Positions 12,001 to 27,000 are shown, counted from the first letter of the stretch. The stretch: DNA of 64,000 bases from Epiperipatus broadwayi (GCA_028023455.1 JAQFVV010012418.1:5947244-6011243); one strand, 5' to 3'. Made by a program: numbers and translations. Notes: generated by a model from the sequence alone, not told the origin.

Positions 12001-15000
12001 TTTTTATCACCTTTTTTAAATATTAATATTGCATTCTTCCAATCATCTGGTACATCTTTATCATTTAGACATTTGGTATATAACTTTGCTAAAATTTTTC
12101 TACTTCTTCACCTGCTTCTTTTAATACATCAATTATAATTCCATCATTACCTGGAGCCTTTCCTTTCTACATGCATTTAATTGCATGTCTCACTTCTTCA
12201 TTTAAAATTCTGGGCAATTCACAAGATGTAATAGATATAGGAGGTACTTGTTCTTTATTACTATATAATTCTTGATAAAAGTCTTCTACCCATTTCATGA
12301 TGTAATCTCTCTTTTTAGTAATAATTCCATCTTTTCTTCTTATTGTAGATATAAATTTCCTACCAATACCAAAATGTTGTTTTACATTCTTGAAACTTTT
12401 ATTTTCTTCAACAGTTTTCCTTGCTAGTTCACAGTTATACTTTCTTATATCATTTTCAACTCTTTTCTGCACCATTTTACAAAATTTGAGATATTCAATT
12501 CTTTTAAATGCATCATTTTTATATATTTTCATATTCCTTCTTTTCTTCATAAATTCTCTAGTCTCATTAGAAATTTTATTGGTCAATTGCATCAGTTACT
12601 TTCATATTAATTTCATTCAAATCTGAATCATGTTCAAAATCTACTAATACTTGAACCCGATTTGCAAGTTCTAATTTAAATTCATTAAAATGTTTCTGAA
12701 GATTAGGAATATCAACTGTAAATATTGTTTTTCTTAATAATTTTTGTCTCCCTAGTTTTGCATTAGCACATATCTTACATATTACTAATCAATGATCACT
12801 TTCAGTGTTTAATTTATTAAAAACATTACAATCTTGAAACATGTATTTTCTGTTAGTCAAAATATAATCCAATTCTGCTGTACCTTCATTTGGATGCTTC
12901 CATGTCCATTTCCTTTTAACATTTTTCTCAAAAAAAGAATTCATAATATAAAGTTTTTCTGTTTCTGCAAACTTCACAAGTCTATGTCCTCTCTCATTTC
13001 TATTACCACAACCAAAATTACCTACAGCACTTTCATTTTTCATATGTTTACAAATTCTAGCATTAAAGTCTCCCATAACAATTTTAAAATGTTGTTTACT
13101 CTGATCAAAAGCCTTTTGTACATCCATATAAAAATCTTCTACTACTTCATCACTATGAGAACTTGTTGGGGCATAAACCTGAATTATCTGCATTTGGTAT
13201 CTGTTATTAAGTTGTATAGCTAATCTTGCTACTCTGTCCAATACATCAACAATCTCCACAATGTTGTTCTTCCACTTTTTATTTATAATGAATCCTACTC
13301 CACTTGTATTTCCAATATTTGTGCCTTTATAATAGAGTACATGTCCATTTTTTAAATCAATTGTCTCTTCACCTTTTCTTCTAACTTCACAAAGTCCAAT
13401 AATGTCCCATTTAATATAAAACAGTTCTTCTTCTAATTCTTGCAATCTTCCTTCACTTGAAAGTGATCTGCAGTTGTAAGTACCTAAATAAAAAGTCATC
13501 AACAAATGGCAGCCTGGGTCCGCAATCAGGGGATTCTTAGCACCCCCTGCCTTCGGCCACCAACCGTTGCCTTGGTTGGTGCCTCCTGGGAATAAGGGCC
13601 ATGATTTATTTTTGTCTGTCATAATTGTATATATGTCTTGGAAAAATATTTATCATTTACACAAACATTCATTCTGTCTTATCAGGCAATTGAGAAAAAA
13701 GACCATGGTGTTTCTTGATCTTAAACTCCGAGGTCAAGGCTGGCTAATGCATGTTGGTGAGCAGCACATCCACGTTTGCATACTATATGAATAATCACAT
13801 AGTAATAACAGCTGCAACAACAAGAACGTATGGAGTGGACATTAGGAATTTGCCCTCCTCGGTTACTTTAAGGCCTCCAAGAGGAATCAAAGAGTCTCCT
13901 TTCAGTTAATAGCAAACTCCTTTCTACAGCCAAACTCTCAGTAAAAGTATATATATGTTGTAAATAGAAGTAATCAATCTGGAACATTTGTTTGCACAAT
14001 TGGGGGAATGTGCATTGTGTAAGACTTTCTAAGACCCCCTGATCGACCGGTACAATAGATATACAATATTTAATAAATACAGCATTAAATATATATATGT
14101 AATAGAAAAGGAAGCAGACCAACTTTGAGCTATCAAATATAAATGTTACACCCATTTTTTTTTTTGCAATAAAATCATTTTATTCTTAGGCTCTCAGATA
14201 AAGAAAGTAGATGTATATATTTATATTTGACAGCTCATAGAAGTTGGTTTTTTTTTTTTATATTACACTGTACAAATTAACATATATATTACCTTTTATC
14301 TGTAATTTTAGCAAGTTTCATAAGAAATTGCTGGAAATCCAATTGCATTAATGCTCTTCCTTCATTAGTGCATTTTTTGGCACAGGAGTAACTACAGTTA
14401 AAAAAAAACTTAGCTTTTGGAAATTTTTAGATTATCACAATAAGTTAATTTAAAATTAAATATAGTTTAATATTTAATCACAATATTTAACACATTGGTT
14501 GACACAAATTATCATATTCTGAAATAATAATATAATGGCATTCAAATAATCAATTTTGCATCATAAAAAAAAAAATCAAAGTTGGCAGCCGATCATATAT
14601 CAGCTGCAAGATATGAGCAAACTAAATTTTAATAATCATTTACAAGACATTATTTAATATTAAATTAAACAAAACAACAACGACCTTGTTGCCCAACAAA
14701 AAACAAATAGTCATTCTTTCAGAAACACATGATCATAGATATACAAGCAACTTATATTATGTGCAAGGTGAATGCAATGATTGCTGAAAAAACCCAAGAG
14801 ACTGATGTTTTCATCAGTAGATAATATGAGACACAAAAGTGCTAAAAGATTATTTGATAGGAAAAGCAAAGACAATAAATATCACTAATCAGACATTAAA
14901 AAAAAAATTGGTGAAGGCAGTTTGAATTACTAAAATTTTTTACAATGTCTCTCAAAGATCACAATGTATGACCAGTCTGCATAATGAATCCTGATTTTGT

Positions 15001-18000
15001 TTAAACATAGATGATAACAACCAATCAAGCATGCATGCATCTGTTAAGGATTGTCTGTTGGACTAGTTTACATATTATTCATTAAGTATCACTATATGAA
15101 TCCCAACATTTATGATAAATGGTCAACTCTGATACATAACCTGATTTATTGCCTTTTAAGTGATAACCATGCATGATTGAAAACTGCCAATATTTTCCAT
15201 ATTGTCTACAAAGAATTCAGTTATTCCCAAAACCAGCTCGAATTTTTCCATATAGAAGGGGATTATATTGGATCTCATCTGAAAATATACTTTCAAATGA
15301 TTGTATATCAAATAATATGGTATCAGATAAATATTAAGAGCCATCCTCATTCCAAGACATTATTAACAATATGTAGGTTCACAAAGTAATGATTGCTATA
15401 TCTTTTGATTCATGTAATTAAAATATTGCTTTAAAAATTGAAATAATTTCTCATTCAACATAGCTCTGAATTTTCATTTGCACTTTTCTTCTAAGTTTGT
15501 CATTAACATAGCTCTAAATGTTTGCAGAGTTTTTCTTCATTTGCACCTTTCTTCTAAGTAGATCAATTTCTGAAATAAGCAATATTTTCGCTTAAGTCTT
15601 GTTAAATAAATAAATTTATATGCCAGTAAAATAAAAATAATGCATGCATGTATGGTATAAATCACTATCCTGGATAATGAAGTTCTTTAAAAAATCTGAA
15701 AGGAATAGATTTTTCTAATACAATAAAAATAAAATTATTTAAAGAAATGGACAGGATAATAAATTATCCCTAGAAAAGTAGTAGGAAATCATAAAACAGG
15801 CTAAGTATTTAAGAAGGAGGCTAATTGATAAGGAAGATATAGTGATAATAATAATAAAATGAATTGTAATGATGCATCAAATTTCACTGAGCATAAAAAA
15901 AAATTATTTTGTAAATGAATCAAACAGGAGTTAAAAAATAAATATAAAGTAAAAAAAAGAATTATCTGTAAATACAATGCTTGAAGCTAGAGAGGCAGAA
16001 GCCTAAAATTTTTTTTAGATAATCTTTTAATCTTTTATTAGACATAGACTACAGTAATAATTTAAATAAGTGAAAAAAAAAAGAACAACAAATAATCTAT
16101 AAATGAAATTTTTTGTTAATATGTCTATTTAAATATAAACAAAATTAAACATTATATTTAAATGTTTACCCTTCAACTAAAGTTCTGTTGACAAGTCTAA
16201 CGCAGTGTTCCCAAATAACACCAGATGCTTTTTTAGGTATTGGTACATGTTTGGATACCTCATCTAATCTCATGCTGAATACCTGCAACTCCTACATAGT
16301 GTATATATTAATCAATAATAAATATAACGATCTCGGAAAATACTTATAGTTTTAAATAAAAACTAAAAAAGTTTACAATGCAATAAAAAAATAATCTCAC
16401 TCTCAAAATATAATCTACATAAAAACTATGCTGAGACATTATGTCCTTGAGATCCCATTTAACACCAGCCATTTGTTGTAGTAACTGTTCATATTCTACA
16501 GATTTTGCAGATACAATTCCATAAACAGGCTTACGCAATTCTTGGGCAGTACTGACAGACTAAAATAAGCAAAAAAAAAGCATTTATGTTTTGAATATGA
16601 ATGAGGATATACATAATATCTATACATTATATGGGAATTTGTCAAATTAATGTCATAATATATTACCAAATGGACATACATCATATACATATTGTTTATA
16701 AATTTATCCAAATTAGTGTAATATTAAACTGGTCAGATACTTTTTCTATATACATAAATGTACATATTGGATGGATGATACGTGTATATACAATGAGAGA
16801 GATTGGTCTCTCTATATATTGTAACGATCCGGAGAAAAGGCCTTTAACGTAATCTGCACTACAGGGCGCCATTTAGGCATTTGAACCTAGAAAATTTATA
16901 AAGTAGGCAGATACGTAAGTCAAAAAAAAAATTTTTTTTTATTTTATATTTTTTGATATCCGGTCGTTAGCCCATTGTCACTAGCTCAGGGAGTAGTAGA
17001 GATTTATATTTATAATAAAATTCTTATCTAAGAATATATAAAAAAAAGAATAAAATAAGCCACTGCCAGTAATTAACACACAAACATTTATTTACGCACA
17101 TATATAAAATTTAGCATTATTTTAGAATAACTTTTACTTTGGATTTTAACTTGATTTTAGAATTTAAATTTACATTTTAATTTTTATAATATTATAAGTT
17201 TACATTTTAAATTTTTATAAGTTCGCACAGATGGGTTTATAAAATGTATTTTTAATGTTGAGTATAGATCGGTTACATAGATTACACGGTCAAAAAAAAC
17301 ATTTCAAAATAAACATAAATGATCAAAATACAAAGTCATTGATACCGTCAATTGCATAGGAAATACAAGAAACCCAATGGTGTTCATTATAAGATACCAC
17401 ATTGACACCAATAACTTAAAAGACATCCGACATAAATACATCTTAGATACTCACCGTAAGGTATCAGTATTTACTGAATGTCTATATATTTTGATCAAAT
17501 ATGAAAACCAAAAACATAATCAACCGGTAACGAACCCATGGAAGCATCTATACCCAACTTAAATTTAATGCATTTTTATTTAGAGTATCGAGTATGAATA
17601 GACTACATAGATTTGCATTTGAAAAGAAAATATTCTATCCTTGTTTAACCTTAGGCCAAAAGTTCGCAGTCAAACCAAACTTCAATCCATCTGATATATT
17701 GATGCATTCAATGTAATACGAAATACGGCAGCACAAAAGGTTAAGAGAAGAAATTGCCTCTCGTCAGATAGGAATACTACATCTATCTAACAAGAAGAGC
17801 AATAAAAAAAAACTCCATAGAAAGGAACTACGGTCTCCATCTTATAATTCCTCCCATAGCAAAACGAGTGTGTGCGGTGTATAATAGCGATTCTGCCCAT
17901 AGCGAATCTCGTAATACATCTACTAATTACACCAATATATCCAATCCATTGACCTAATTCAACTACGAAACAATTAACCCAAGATTACCCTCCCCTAATA

Positions 18001-21000
18001 TAACTTTACAAATCTATATAGCCATTCATGCCCGACTTAAGTTTAATATTTATATAGTTTAATTTATCAAAAAAACAGAAATCATAATAAAAACTTAAAG
18101 AACAAATAAATAAATAAATAAATGGAAATGATTTTACAAAAGAAATACATTAAATAAAATTATAACTAATTAATAAATAACGTAGGATTCTATTTCTTAT
18201 AAATTAAATACTGAGAAAGTTTATATTTTAAAGTTCTTACGATTTTTAAAACGTTCCTCTTTATCCGTTGCTTGCCGTTTGAACGTGAATTCCCACGCCG
18301 TCCTAAAGAGATTGGTATTCTGTTGGCCGATTTATTTATTCATCTGGAGGTCTTTTGCTTTGGCTGGTCCTCAATGTAGAAAACGATGTCATTTCTTTTT
18401 TTTTTTAACAAAACTGAAGGGATTGAAGAGTGCGTCTTTTCAATCCCTTCTCCTTCAACTCCGCACTAACACATATAGTCACATCGTAATAACTAACTAA
18501 TAATTTCCAAACTTTTCCTTTTATATTAATTTTAAGGATCCAATGGACATTACGTCATCAATGATGATGATCCTTCTGTTGAGGTCCGATTTCCCGATGG
18601 ATTTCTCTCATTCGCTATTAGTTTCTATTGTTTTCCTATCTGACCGTTGCTTATACATTTAAATGCCCAAAGGTTAGTTCACTTTGACTAATTAAATTAA
18701 TCATTTCCATTTCTGATAAATTAATGTGTTTTCCAAACTTAAAGATATATTTTTATCTCTAAATCTTTTTGTTGAAAGATTTAGTTTTTCTATTTTTAAT
18801 AAAGTTTTATTTTAATAATTTTTTTTTATCTGTGCGATTTTATATATATACGAGTTTAAGATGATTTTTTAATTTTCAATTTTTAATTCTTAAAAAAGAA
18901 GTTTTTATTTGCGAACTTTTATTCTTTCTATGTTTAATAATAAAAAACAATGTAATGTACGTATGTGCCCGTTACAATATATTAAAATATATATATTAAT
19001 AAAATAAGATTATGTATTTTAATAAAATAAGTTTTGAGATTAATTCACAGAGAGTGGAAATAAATAATAAAATATATAAATAATAAATAGCCAAAATAAG
19101 ATTGAATTGCTATAATATAAAATATTTAATTATAACATATTATGTGACAATAATTATTATAAGAAGGAAAAAATATATATCAGATAATGAAGGAAATTTA
19201 ATTAGTATGAGTTAAAATACTTACAGAGGCAAGATTAAACTAATAATATACCCACCAACCGGATTTTCCCCATTAGCTTAATTACTTCAGAAAACAAAAA
19301 GACTAAAGTATAAAAACTGAGGAAAAAGGAATACAGGCACTTCTTTGTAGTCTTCAAGATACCTGTGAAACAAGTGTGAAGCAGTGGAAGAATCCAGTAG
19401 GGACATCTAATTCCCAGGATCTTGGCTCCTAAAGATCACTAAGCCAAACAGAGTCACAACAGATCACCCCAATCTTATTATTTTAAATGCTTTAAGGGCC
19501 GCCAGGCTTAAAGGACAGTGACATTAATAAAGGTAAAAGTACTACCTTTAGTATTTTAATATTTAGTGAACAGACTTGATAAGTGAAAGGACTTATTCCT
19601 AATTAGTTGCGATCAGGTTATATTAAATTATAATAGCATTTCAATTCATGTATTGTAATGGTATGAAAAGTAGAGCTGCTTTAACCTAACCTAGAGATGC
19701 AGGTACTTCTCCAGATTGCTACTAAGCAACTTACTCCCCAAACCTCACTAGAATTTATTCTTAATGTATGCCCAGTGGTCAAGGAGAGACAAGATTCTAA
19801 TGAGGAATTTGAACATGATATAATGACCAGGTTTACTAAAGAAAACAATGCTGCAGAGTTTTAATAATAATGAATGAAAGACAAAAAAAAACTTTATTAT
19901 TTTATATTTGCAGAGTACATCGAATTGATTAGTTGTGCTGCAGGCTATTTCCTGCAACTATATCCAGATATGAAAGAAAGACCCTTTAAAGAAAAAAAAC
20001 AAACATTATAAGTTGGTAACATTTCTAGCCAGTGGACAGGTTACATGATTGAAAGAGAGAGAGAGAGATCTGATTAACACTATGATAAAAGTACATGACT
20101 CGGATAGCTAGCCAAACTAACTAACATATTCTTAGGAAAGCATTAAAAATACCGTTCTCTGTTACTAAAAAAAATTCAATAGTGAACCCCCATATGGATA
20201 TTTCAGTCTTGATTTAGACATTTCAAAAATATTTTGTAGAGAAAGTTTTTGAAATAAATATAAATATAAAATATTGCGGCCTAAGATGATCAAATATTGT
20301 GGGAAATGATGAGCCCCAAGACACAAATTGCTACCAAGAGGTTAACATGAGACTGGATAGTTGTCCGTCTCTAAACTGAGTAAAATGGAATTCGTTCGCT
20401 AACCATGTGATCCGAAATCAGGAACGAAGTTTATTGCTTATGTCCAGTTATATACTTATAAATATTTGAAAGAGATGAGATCCAATTTTATTAATATTCA
20501 TTGCGATCCCGAAGCAAATATATTAGTCTACGAAGACTTGGTGAGAAAAGTACCGAAATGTGCAGAGACATTTCCACAGATCACCCAGTAAGCAATATAA
20601 TATAAATATAGTCAAACGACCTTTAAATTTAAAAGAAAAATTTTAGTTGGTAAACATATACAAAACATTATGAAAGTCTATCCAAGCAGAAAAATCCCTT
20701 ATAAAATCATTGTTACTTTTTTTCCTATAAAATTAAATCACTTATACAAAGGAGCGGATATGTTAAAAATTAGTTAATGTTTAGCCAGTTTACCACAGAG
20801 TTAATACAAATTTTTTTCCCACCCAACACATAATTTATAAAATATCATTTATAAGAGGTAAGTATATAAATTTCAAACATATAAATAAAAAAAAAACCCA
20901 TATATCTAGATTTACTTTGAGAAAAGACAAACACATTTCAAATAAGGGGATAGTTACCGGTAACTAGCTTGCGTGTGTCAAGATAGGTTCCCTTGATGTT

Positions 21001-24000
21001 GCGTGGCAATTCTTTTGATTCTTGAGGTTTATTTCCCGTTTTCCATGGAAAGAATTAGTTAAACAGGGTAGGCATTTTTCTTGGTTCTCCGGCTGGCCCA
21101 CTTCTTTATGACTCCCGTCCCAGAGACGAGAGAGTGAAGGTAAAGAAAACTACCACTGCATTTCTGTAGAGCAACACAGTTCTGGATTTGAATACGTGTA
21201 GAGCAAACAAACTACAGCAACAATAAAAGGCAGCCAGCAAGATTTACCAACATTTTTTTTTTTTTTGTAGAAATTTTCAGCAAACTTCTAGAAATTCTTA
21301 ATATAAGTGTCTTTTGCAAGAGCTTCAGCAGGCTTCCAGATTGAAAAACAAAAGAAAGGTTCTTTAATTTATATTCCCTTTCCCCAATTATATTTTTAAT
21401 TAAACTACTTATTAGTAGCCTATTGTTTCAAATTTTTCCCTGTTATCTATTTTTCTTTTAATTAAAATATTTCATAAATTAATTGCTTTCTTTAATGGAT
21501 TCTGTTTAATTATGAAAATTTATCTTATCTCTTTCTGCCATCATATTTTAAAAATAAAGAAAAATTAAAAAAAAATTCTCTTATTTTTGTATATTTTATT
21601 TCATTAACTCCCCCCCCCCCCCATCTTAAAATAATTTCCCTTAAAATAATATATAGCTGTTGATGCAGGTAATTCTTTAAGTTTGAGAAAAACACACATT
21701 CACTGTGGTTAGACTTAGGGTCTTAGCTAGTCTACAGTGAATGGTGAAGCCAGCATATATATGATTGTATATATATATGCACAGCTTCAGTATCTATATA
21801 TATATATATTATACTTGTGTATATTGTTTGTATATTGTATAAAATTGAAGTGTGAGTCATATTCTTCGTGCCCTCAAAAAATTAGATTCCCTACTAAATT
21901 GTTATTCTTACTCCAGAGATTAGTGAACTAAGACAGAGCAAAACTTGGCACAGTCAAGTAAATGCGCCATTAAATACCACAAGAAAATAATTAGATTACT
22001 GCTATATATAGTGAAAGGAAAAATTAGCCCTAATATGAAAGGAATGTTTCTGTGTGATAGGAATCTAAGTTAATTATTGTAAAATTTTTTTACCTCAAAC
22101 AAGAAATTCAAAATAAATATCCAGATTAATTCAGTGGAGAATTGGGTATAACATCAATGGGCCCAGGAAAGATCAAGATAGTTGAAAATGCACATCTGGC
22201 TGTGTGTAAACTATGAAAAAAACCCACTCCATAGAAAACAAAAGTCAAAGAGAAAATTCAGGGATTGGACAATAAAGGCACATTGACACCAGTAGAAACG
22301 TCAGATTGGGCCATGCCTATAGTCATGGTAACAAAACCAAATGGCCAAATTCTAATGTGAGTATTATTGAGTAACAATAAATATTTAAATAAGGGAAAAT
22401 ATCCAATACCTAATGCGAGAGCAGAATTGGCTAGTCTGTAAAATGCATCACATTTCGTGAAATTGGACCTAAGTTCCACATTTCACCAAATACCAGTGAC
22501 AGATAAGTCATCGGAAATATTAACTCTAAAAACCGCTGAGGGATTATTTAAATGCAATCGACTATTGTTCGATATTTCAATGGTGCTGAATATATTTCAA
22601 ATAAAAATTAATGCTTTATTAAACAGATTAGATAGTGTACTTATAACAGCATGCTAGGAAGAGATGCTTTGTCTAAGACTGTTTAAGGTATGTGAAAAAT
22701 TGCAGAGATTTGGAATCAAGTTAAAGCCTATAGAATATATAGACATTACTATTTCTAGGACATATAATCTCAGACAAGAATAAGCGACCTGATCAAAAAA
22801 AAAATGAACTGAACGTATAATCACTGGAAAACTATCCAAACAAATAGTAATCATTCAAATACAGAATGAAACAGAATATTGGAGACATATAAAGCATGTC
22901 CACTGATCCAAACAAATAGTAATCATTCAAATACAGAATGAAACAGAATATTGGAGACATATAAAGCATGTCCACTGATGTGAGATAGAAGTCATACAGT
23001 TTCCAGGGGCACTAGTAATAGACAGAGAAGAAACGATCAAAACCTGTGGAAACCAAGAAATAGCTGACATAGTGCCTGAAGAAGAAATTCAAGAGAAACA
23101 AAAGACTCAGTTAGAATGTAGTGAAGCTGAAGCAGTAATAGAAATGCAAAATGAGGTATCTACAGAACCAATAGAAGAACATAGATCACCAGCCCCCATG
23201 GTAAAAGATGGAGACATAAAAAATGGCAAGATTATTATATAAAAAACATGTTTTCTGGAGTAAGGGGAGGATTATTGAAATATATACATTTTAATAAAAT
23301 AAGTTATTAATTTACAAAAAAAGGAAATAAATAAAAAGTAGCCGGAATAAGATTAATTGAATACTGTGATATAAAATATTTAATTAAACTGTACTGTGTA
23401 ACAGTAATTATTATTAGAAGGAAAAATAAATGTCAGATAAAGGAGGAAATTTAATTAGTATGAGTTAAAATACTAAATGAATTAACAGAGGCAAGATTAA
23501 ACTGATAATATACCCAGCACTCGGATTTTCCCCAATGAGCTTAATTACTCTAGGAAACAAAAGAACAGAAAGTATAAAAACTGGAGAAAAAAGGAACGTG
23601 CGCCTCTCCATCATCTTCGAGGCAACTTTGACACAAGTGTGAATGTCTTATTCCCACAATCTCGGCTCCTGAAAGTCAATAAGCCAACTAGAGGCATAAC
23701 AGAGCACCCAGATCTTATTATTATTTTAAATGCCTTAAGGGCCACCAGGTGTAAAGGATGGTGACATCAGTACTAGTGAATAGACTTGGCAAGTCAAAGG
23801 ACTTATTTCTAATTAGCTGCGATTGGGTATATACGGGTTAAATCGCTTATATATGCTGTTATATTAAATTGCATAAAATTGAAATCTGAGTCACTATGTT
23901 CTTTGTGCCCTCAAAAAATTAGATTCTGTATACTAAGTTGTTATTCCTAGTCCAGGATTAGTGAGCTAAGACATAGCAAAACTTAGCATGTTTGTATATA

Positions 24001-27000
24001 TATTTGAAACTTACAAAGGAAAAATAATTTTTTTTTACTATTATTAATCAATAGTTTGAAAGCCCAGTAAATTATTTAAAATCAAATATCAAAGATTAAA
24101 TAAACTTGGGTAGCTAATAACACAAATGAACATTTTTCTTTATTAAAATAAAATGTTAAAAAAGAGAGTAAAAATGTAAAACTTCAGTCATATTTTGCTT
24201 TGCAATAGTGTTATCTTATTTATAAATTTATGTTTTTAGATTTGTAAGTTAATTAATGATAATTAACTTAATAGGTCAGTAAAATTGTTTTTTTTTTTTT
24301 AAAAAACAGACACTTATTGTTTGATTTTATTCTGTCATAGGTTGAGAAAAATATTTAAAATCATAATTTTAATATATATATATAGATTGAGTTTTGGAAG
24401 AAAGTAGTTGTCAACTAAATCTATGTCAATAAAAGTCATGATAGAATAGCCAGCAAAGCAAGTAGAGAAAAATAATAAGCTTTATAGGAAAATTCACTAT
24501 GTTATTGGGAAGTTAAGAATGGAGCACTAAATTTAAACTAGTGTGCCAGCTTTGGCTATCTTCTAGAAAGTAAGCTTGAATCAAAACTAATCTAGACAGA
24601 AATCATTTAGAAGTCTGCCTAATGATAGCCTATTTTGAACCTGGCAGAAGACTAGTATTAACTTTACATGCCTTTTCTCATCTATTGACTTAACTGATTG
24701 TCAGCAAATACTTACTTTCAATATTATATATAGAATTATATAAAAGAAGAGAATGTTAAAGTAGTAAAAATTCAAAGACAACTGCAAGAAGAGAATAGAT
24801 TATATAAAAGAAGCAAATGTTAAAGTAGTTGCTGTGTCCCCAAATCTGACTGGATGACCAATAAACAAATATACAATAAAACTTGACAGAATAACAGCAC
24901 ATATATTTAGCAATGGTAATTTATTAACAATTTGGAAAAATAATTACTATACTGATCTTTAACGCTAATATAAAGTTTGTATTTGAGCAAGCTTAATTCA
25001 CTGGATTGATTATTGAATAGCGAATACTATTTATACAATTAAGGAAAATCTTTTAATTAACTTTACCTTCACTACCGTCTGTAGCAGACTTTTTTTGCTG
25101 AGGGCCACATTGTCTTTCATAACACTTCTAGCAGGCCGCAAGTAACATAAATAGAAGTATTATTTGAAAACATAATTTTCATACAAATTTATTAAATATG
25201 TTTACATATATCACAAAAATATATAACAAAAAAATATTTTATTTTCTTATTAATGAGATTTATATAATTGTCTACAATTCTGCTCTAAACTGTCATAATC
25301 CTGAGTGAAACTGCTAGTACCTATTCATAAAATTGCATTTAAATTTGAATCTGACAAAACAGACCTATTCTTTGATTTGTTTATATTCATACAAGTGAAT
25401 ATCTGTTCACAAATATATGTTGAAGCAAACAGTACAAACATTTTTTGGCCAAGGTTTTCAAATTACAAAATTTTTGTGAACTGAGCGATGCATAAAAATC
25501 AGTGAGTGTGATATTCATAAAAATTTCCTTCAATGCATTATCTGATTGAAGATCTATCAATTCAAATTGCAAATCATCCAATACTGTTTCTACATTGCTG
25601 ATAAATGGATAACATAAATTAAATTCATTTTCGAATGATTTAAAATCGGCAAAACGACTTGAAAACTCTTCTCTTAAAACAGACAACTGCTTATCATATT
25701 TCTTTGAAAAAAACTTGATTGATAGTCTGTGTCTGCAATATCGGAAAAAGCAAAAAATTTTGTTCATGGAGGTGTTTGGCCAAAAGTTGTAATTTCACAT
25801 GGAAAGATTTAATTTCCACAATTAATTCATGTGCAAAAACATTTTTGCTTTGTAATTTAATGATCAGTTCATTTAATTTATTGAAAATGTCAACTGCAAA
25901 TGTGAAATCACATAACCATTCAGTGTTTTTTATGTTAGTGACAAATTCACAATTAATGTCTTTCATTTGAAAGAAAAGCAAAGTTTCTTATCTCAGATTC
26001 CATACCCTTTTAAAAATATTGCTAAGGCTTAACCAACCTACATTATCATAATACAACACATCTAAATAATCCATTTCATCCAAGAAATTCCTGAACTGTC
26101 TGTGATTTAGTCCTCTTGCTCTGATGATGTTTATAGCATGCTACTGGATCAACCACATGTTTAAAGTCCAATGAAGATTTACATAAGCTTTCTTAGTGAA
26201 TTATACAATGCAATGAGATTAAAGAATGATGTGGATGCTCTTCTTTCATTTTTTCACCAAGAAGTTTTATGAGTCCAGCTGCTTTTCCTGTTAATGAAGG
26301 TGCACCATCGGTTGTTATGCTTACCAATTTATTCAATGGTAATCCAGATTTATTCAGACAATTTTCAAGGTATTCATACAAATCTTTACCAGTTGTTGTA
26401 TCCATTAATTTTTCAAGTGAGAGCAACTCTTCAGCAATTGCAAAATTATGATAAATTCCTCTGATGAATACAAGCAGTTGTGCAGTATCTTTAATATCAT
26501 TGCTCTCATCCAGTGCCAAAAAGTACCAATCAAATGATTTGCTAACCTTAACTAACTGTTTTAACAAATTCTCTGAAATTGCATCTATACGACGTCCTAT
26601 AGCTCTTCTTGACAAAGATATTGCTTCAATTTTTGTTTTCACTTCAGGGCAGACAATTATGCATTCCTTTAAAAATTCACCTTAAGAAAATGATTTGTTA
26701 CGTTTGGCAATATTATATGCACGTACAAAACTAGCTTTCATTGTACCGGCTTGTATATCACTTTGTTTGAGAAAAACATTTTGTTACTGGTTTAAACTTT
26801 TTAATAAATCATTTGCCTTTTGCTGTTTTTCATTTTTTGATAAAGTACTTGCAAACATATTGTGTTTACTTTGCAAGTGCCTCTTCAAATTGTGCTTCTT
26901 GAAAACAGCAATGCTCTCACGGCATATTAAGCACACTGCTTTGTTTCCAACATTTGTAAAAAAATACTTCCATGTCAATTCATTGTTAAAAACATGGCAT

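Larger units (their letters stand above)
10716..13890 (-). mobile_element. RTE-clade LINE, nearly full length, decayed
   Basis: A non-LTR retrotransposon on the minus strand with endonuclease (13.6-12.8 kb), reverse transcriptase (12.6-10.9 kb) and a C-terminal tail. It has one continuous coding plan and ends in ILQWIDNG, which is typical of RTE-clade ORFs, followed by a short 3' end of TGATGA-like repeats (10716-10745). RTE elements have just this layout, a single AP-endonuclease/RT ORF with a microsatellite tail. The upstream edge near 13890 is a guess from the drop in G+C. Several stops and frameshifts make it inactive. It has inserted in intron J-K in the same orientation as VPS50. Confidence 0.88.
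6015..14292 (-). other. VPS50 intron J-K (8.3 kb)
   Basis: Contains an RTE LINE, a tRNA-derived SINE, a possible second SINE and a 59-bp tandem duplication, all listed separately. The stretches 6015-8084, 8151-8925, 9430-10715 and 13891-14292 are A+T-rich with (TA)n and poly-A/T runs. I see no further feature in them. Confidence 0.85.
19004..23988 (+). mobile_element. Gypsy-type LTR element remnant, plus strand
   Basis: The right LTR (23276-23988, 713 bp) starts TGAAATATAT after a purine-rich tract (AAGGGGAGGA) and ends CTTAGCA. The left LTR is split: 19004-19653 matches its first part and about 21836-21950 its last part (both end with the GCCCTCAAAAAATTAG block and AAAACTT(G/A)GCA). The internal region is only 21951-23275, holding RT and a C-terminal tail, so most of gag, RNase H and integrase is deleted. 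No target duplication is recognisable. The LTR copies are clearly diverged, so the insertion is old. Confidence 0.8.

Noticed and set aside
12390-13223. Plus-strand open frames opposite the RTE LINE
   Set aside because: They lie antisense to the endonuclease and RT frames, show no motifs, and are explained as shadows of the old coding sequence.
13567-14155. Small genes upstream of the RTE
   Set aside because: Short frames in the LINE 5' region and flanking intron, without motifs or conservation.
24100-24730. Additional transposon between the two Gypsy elements
   Set aside because: No repeated partner, inverted ends or coding trace were found in this stretch.
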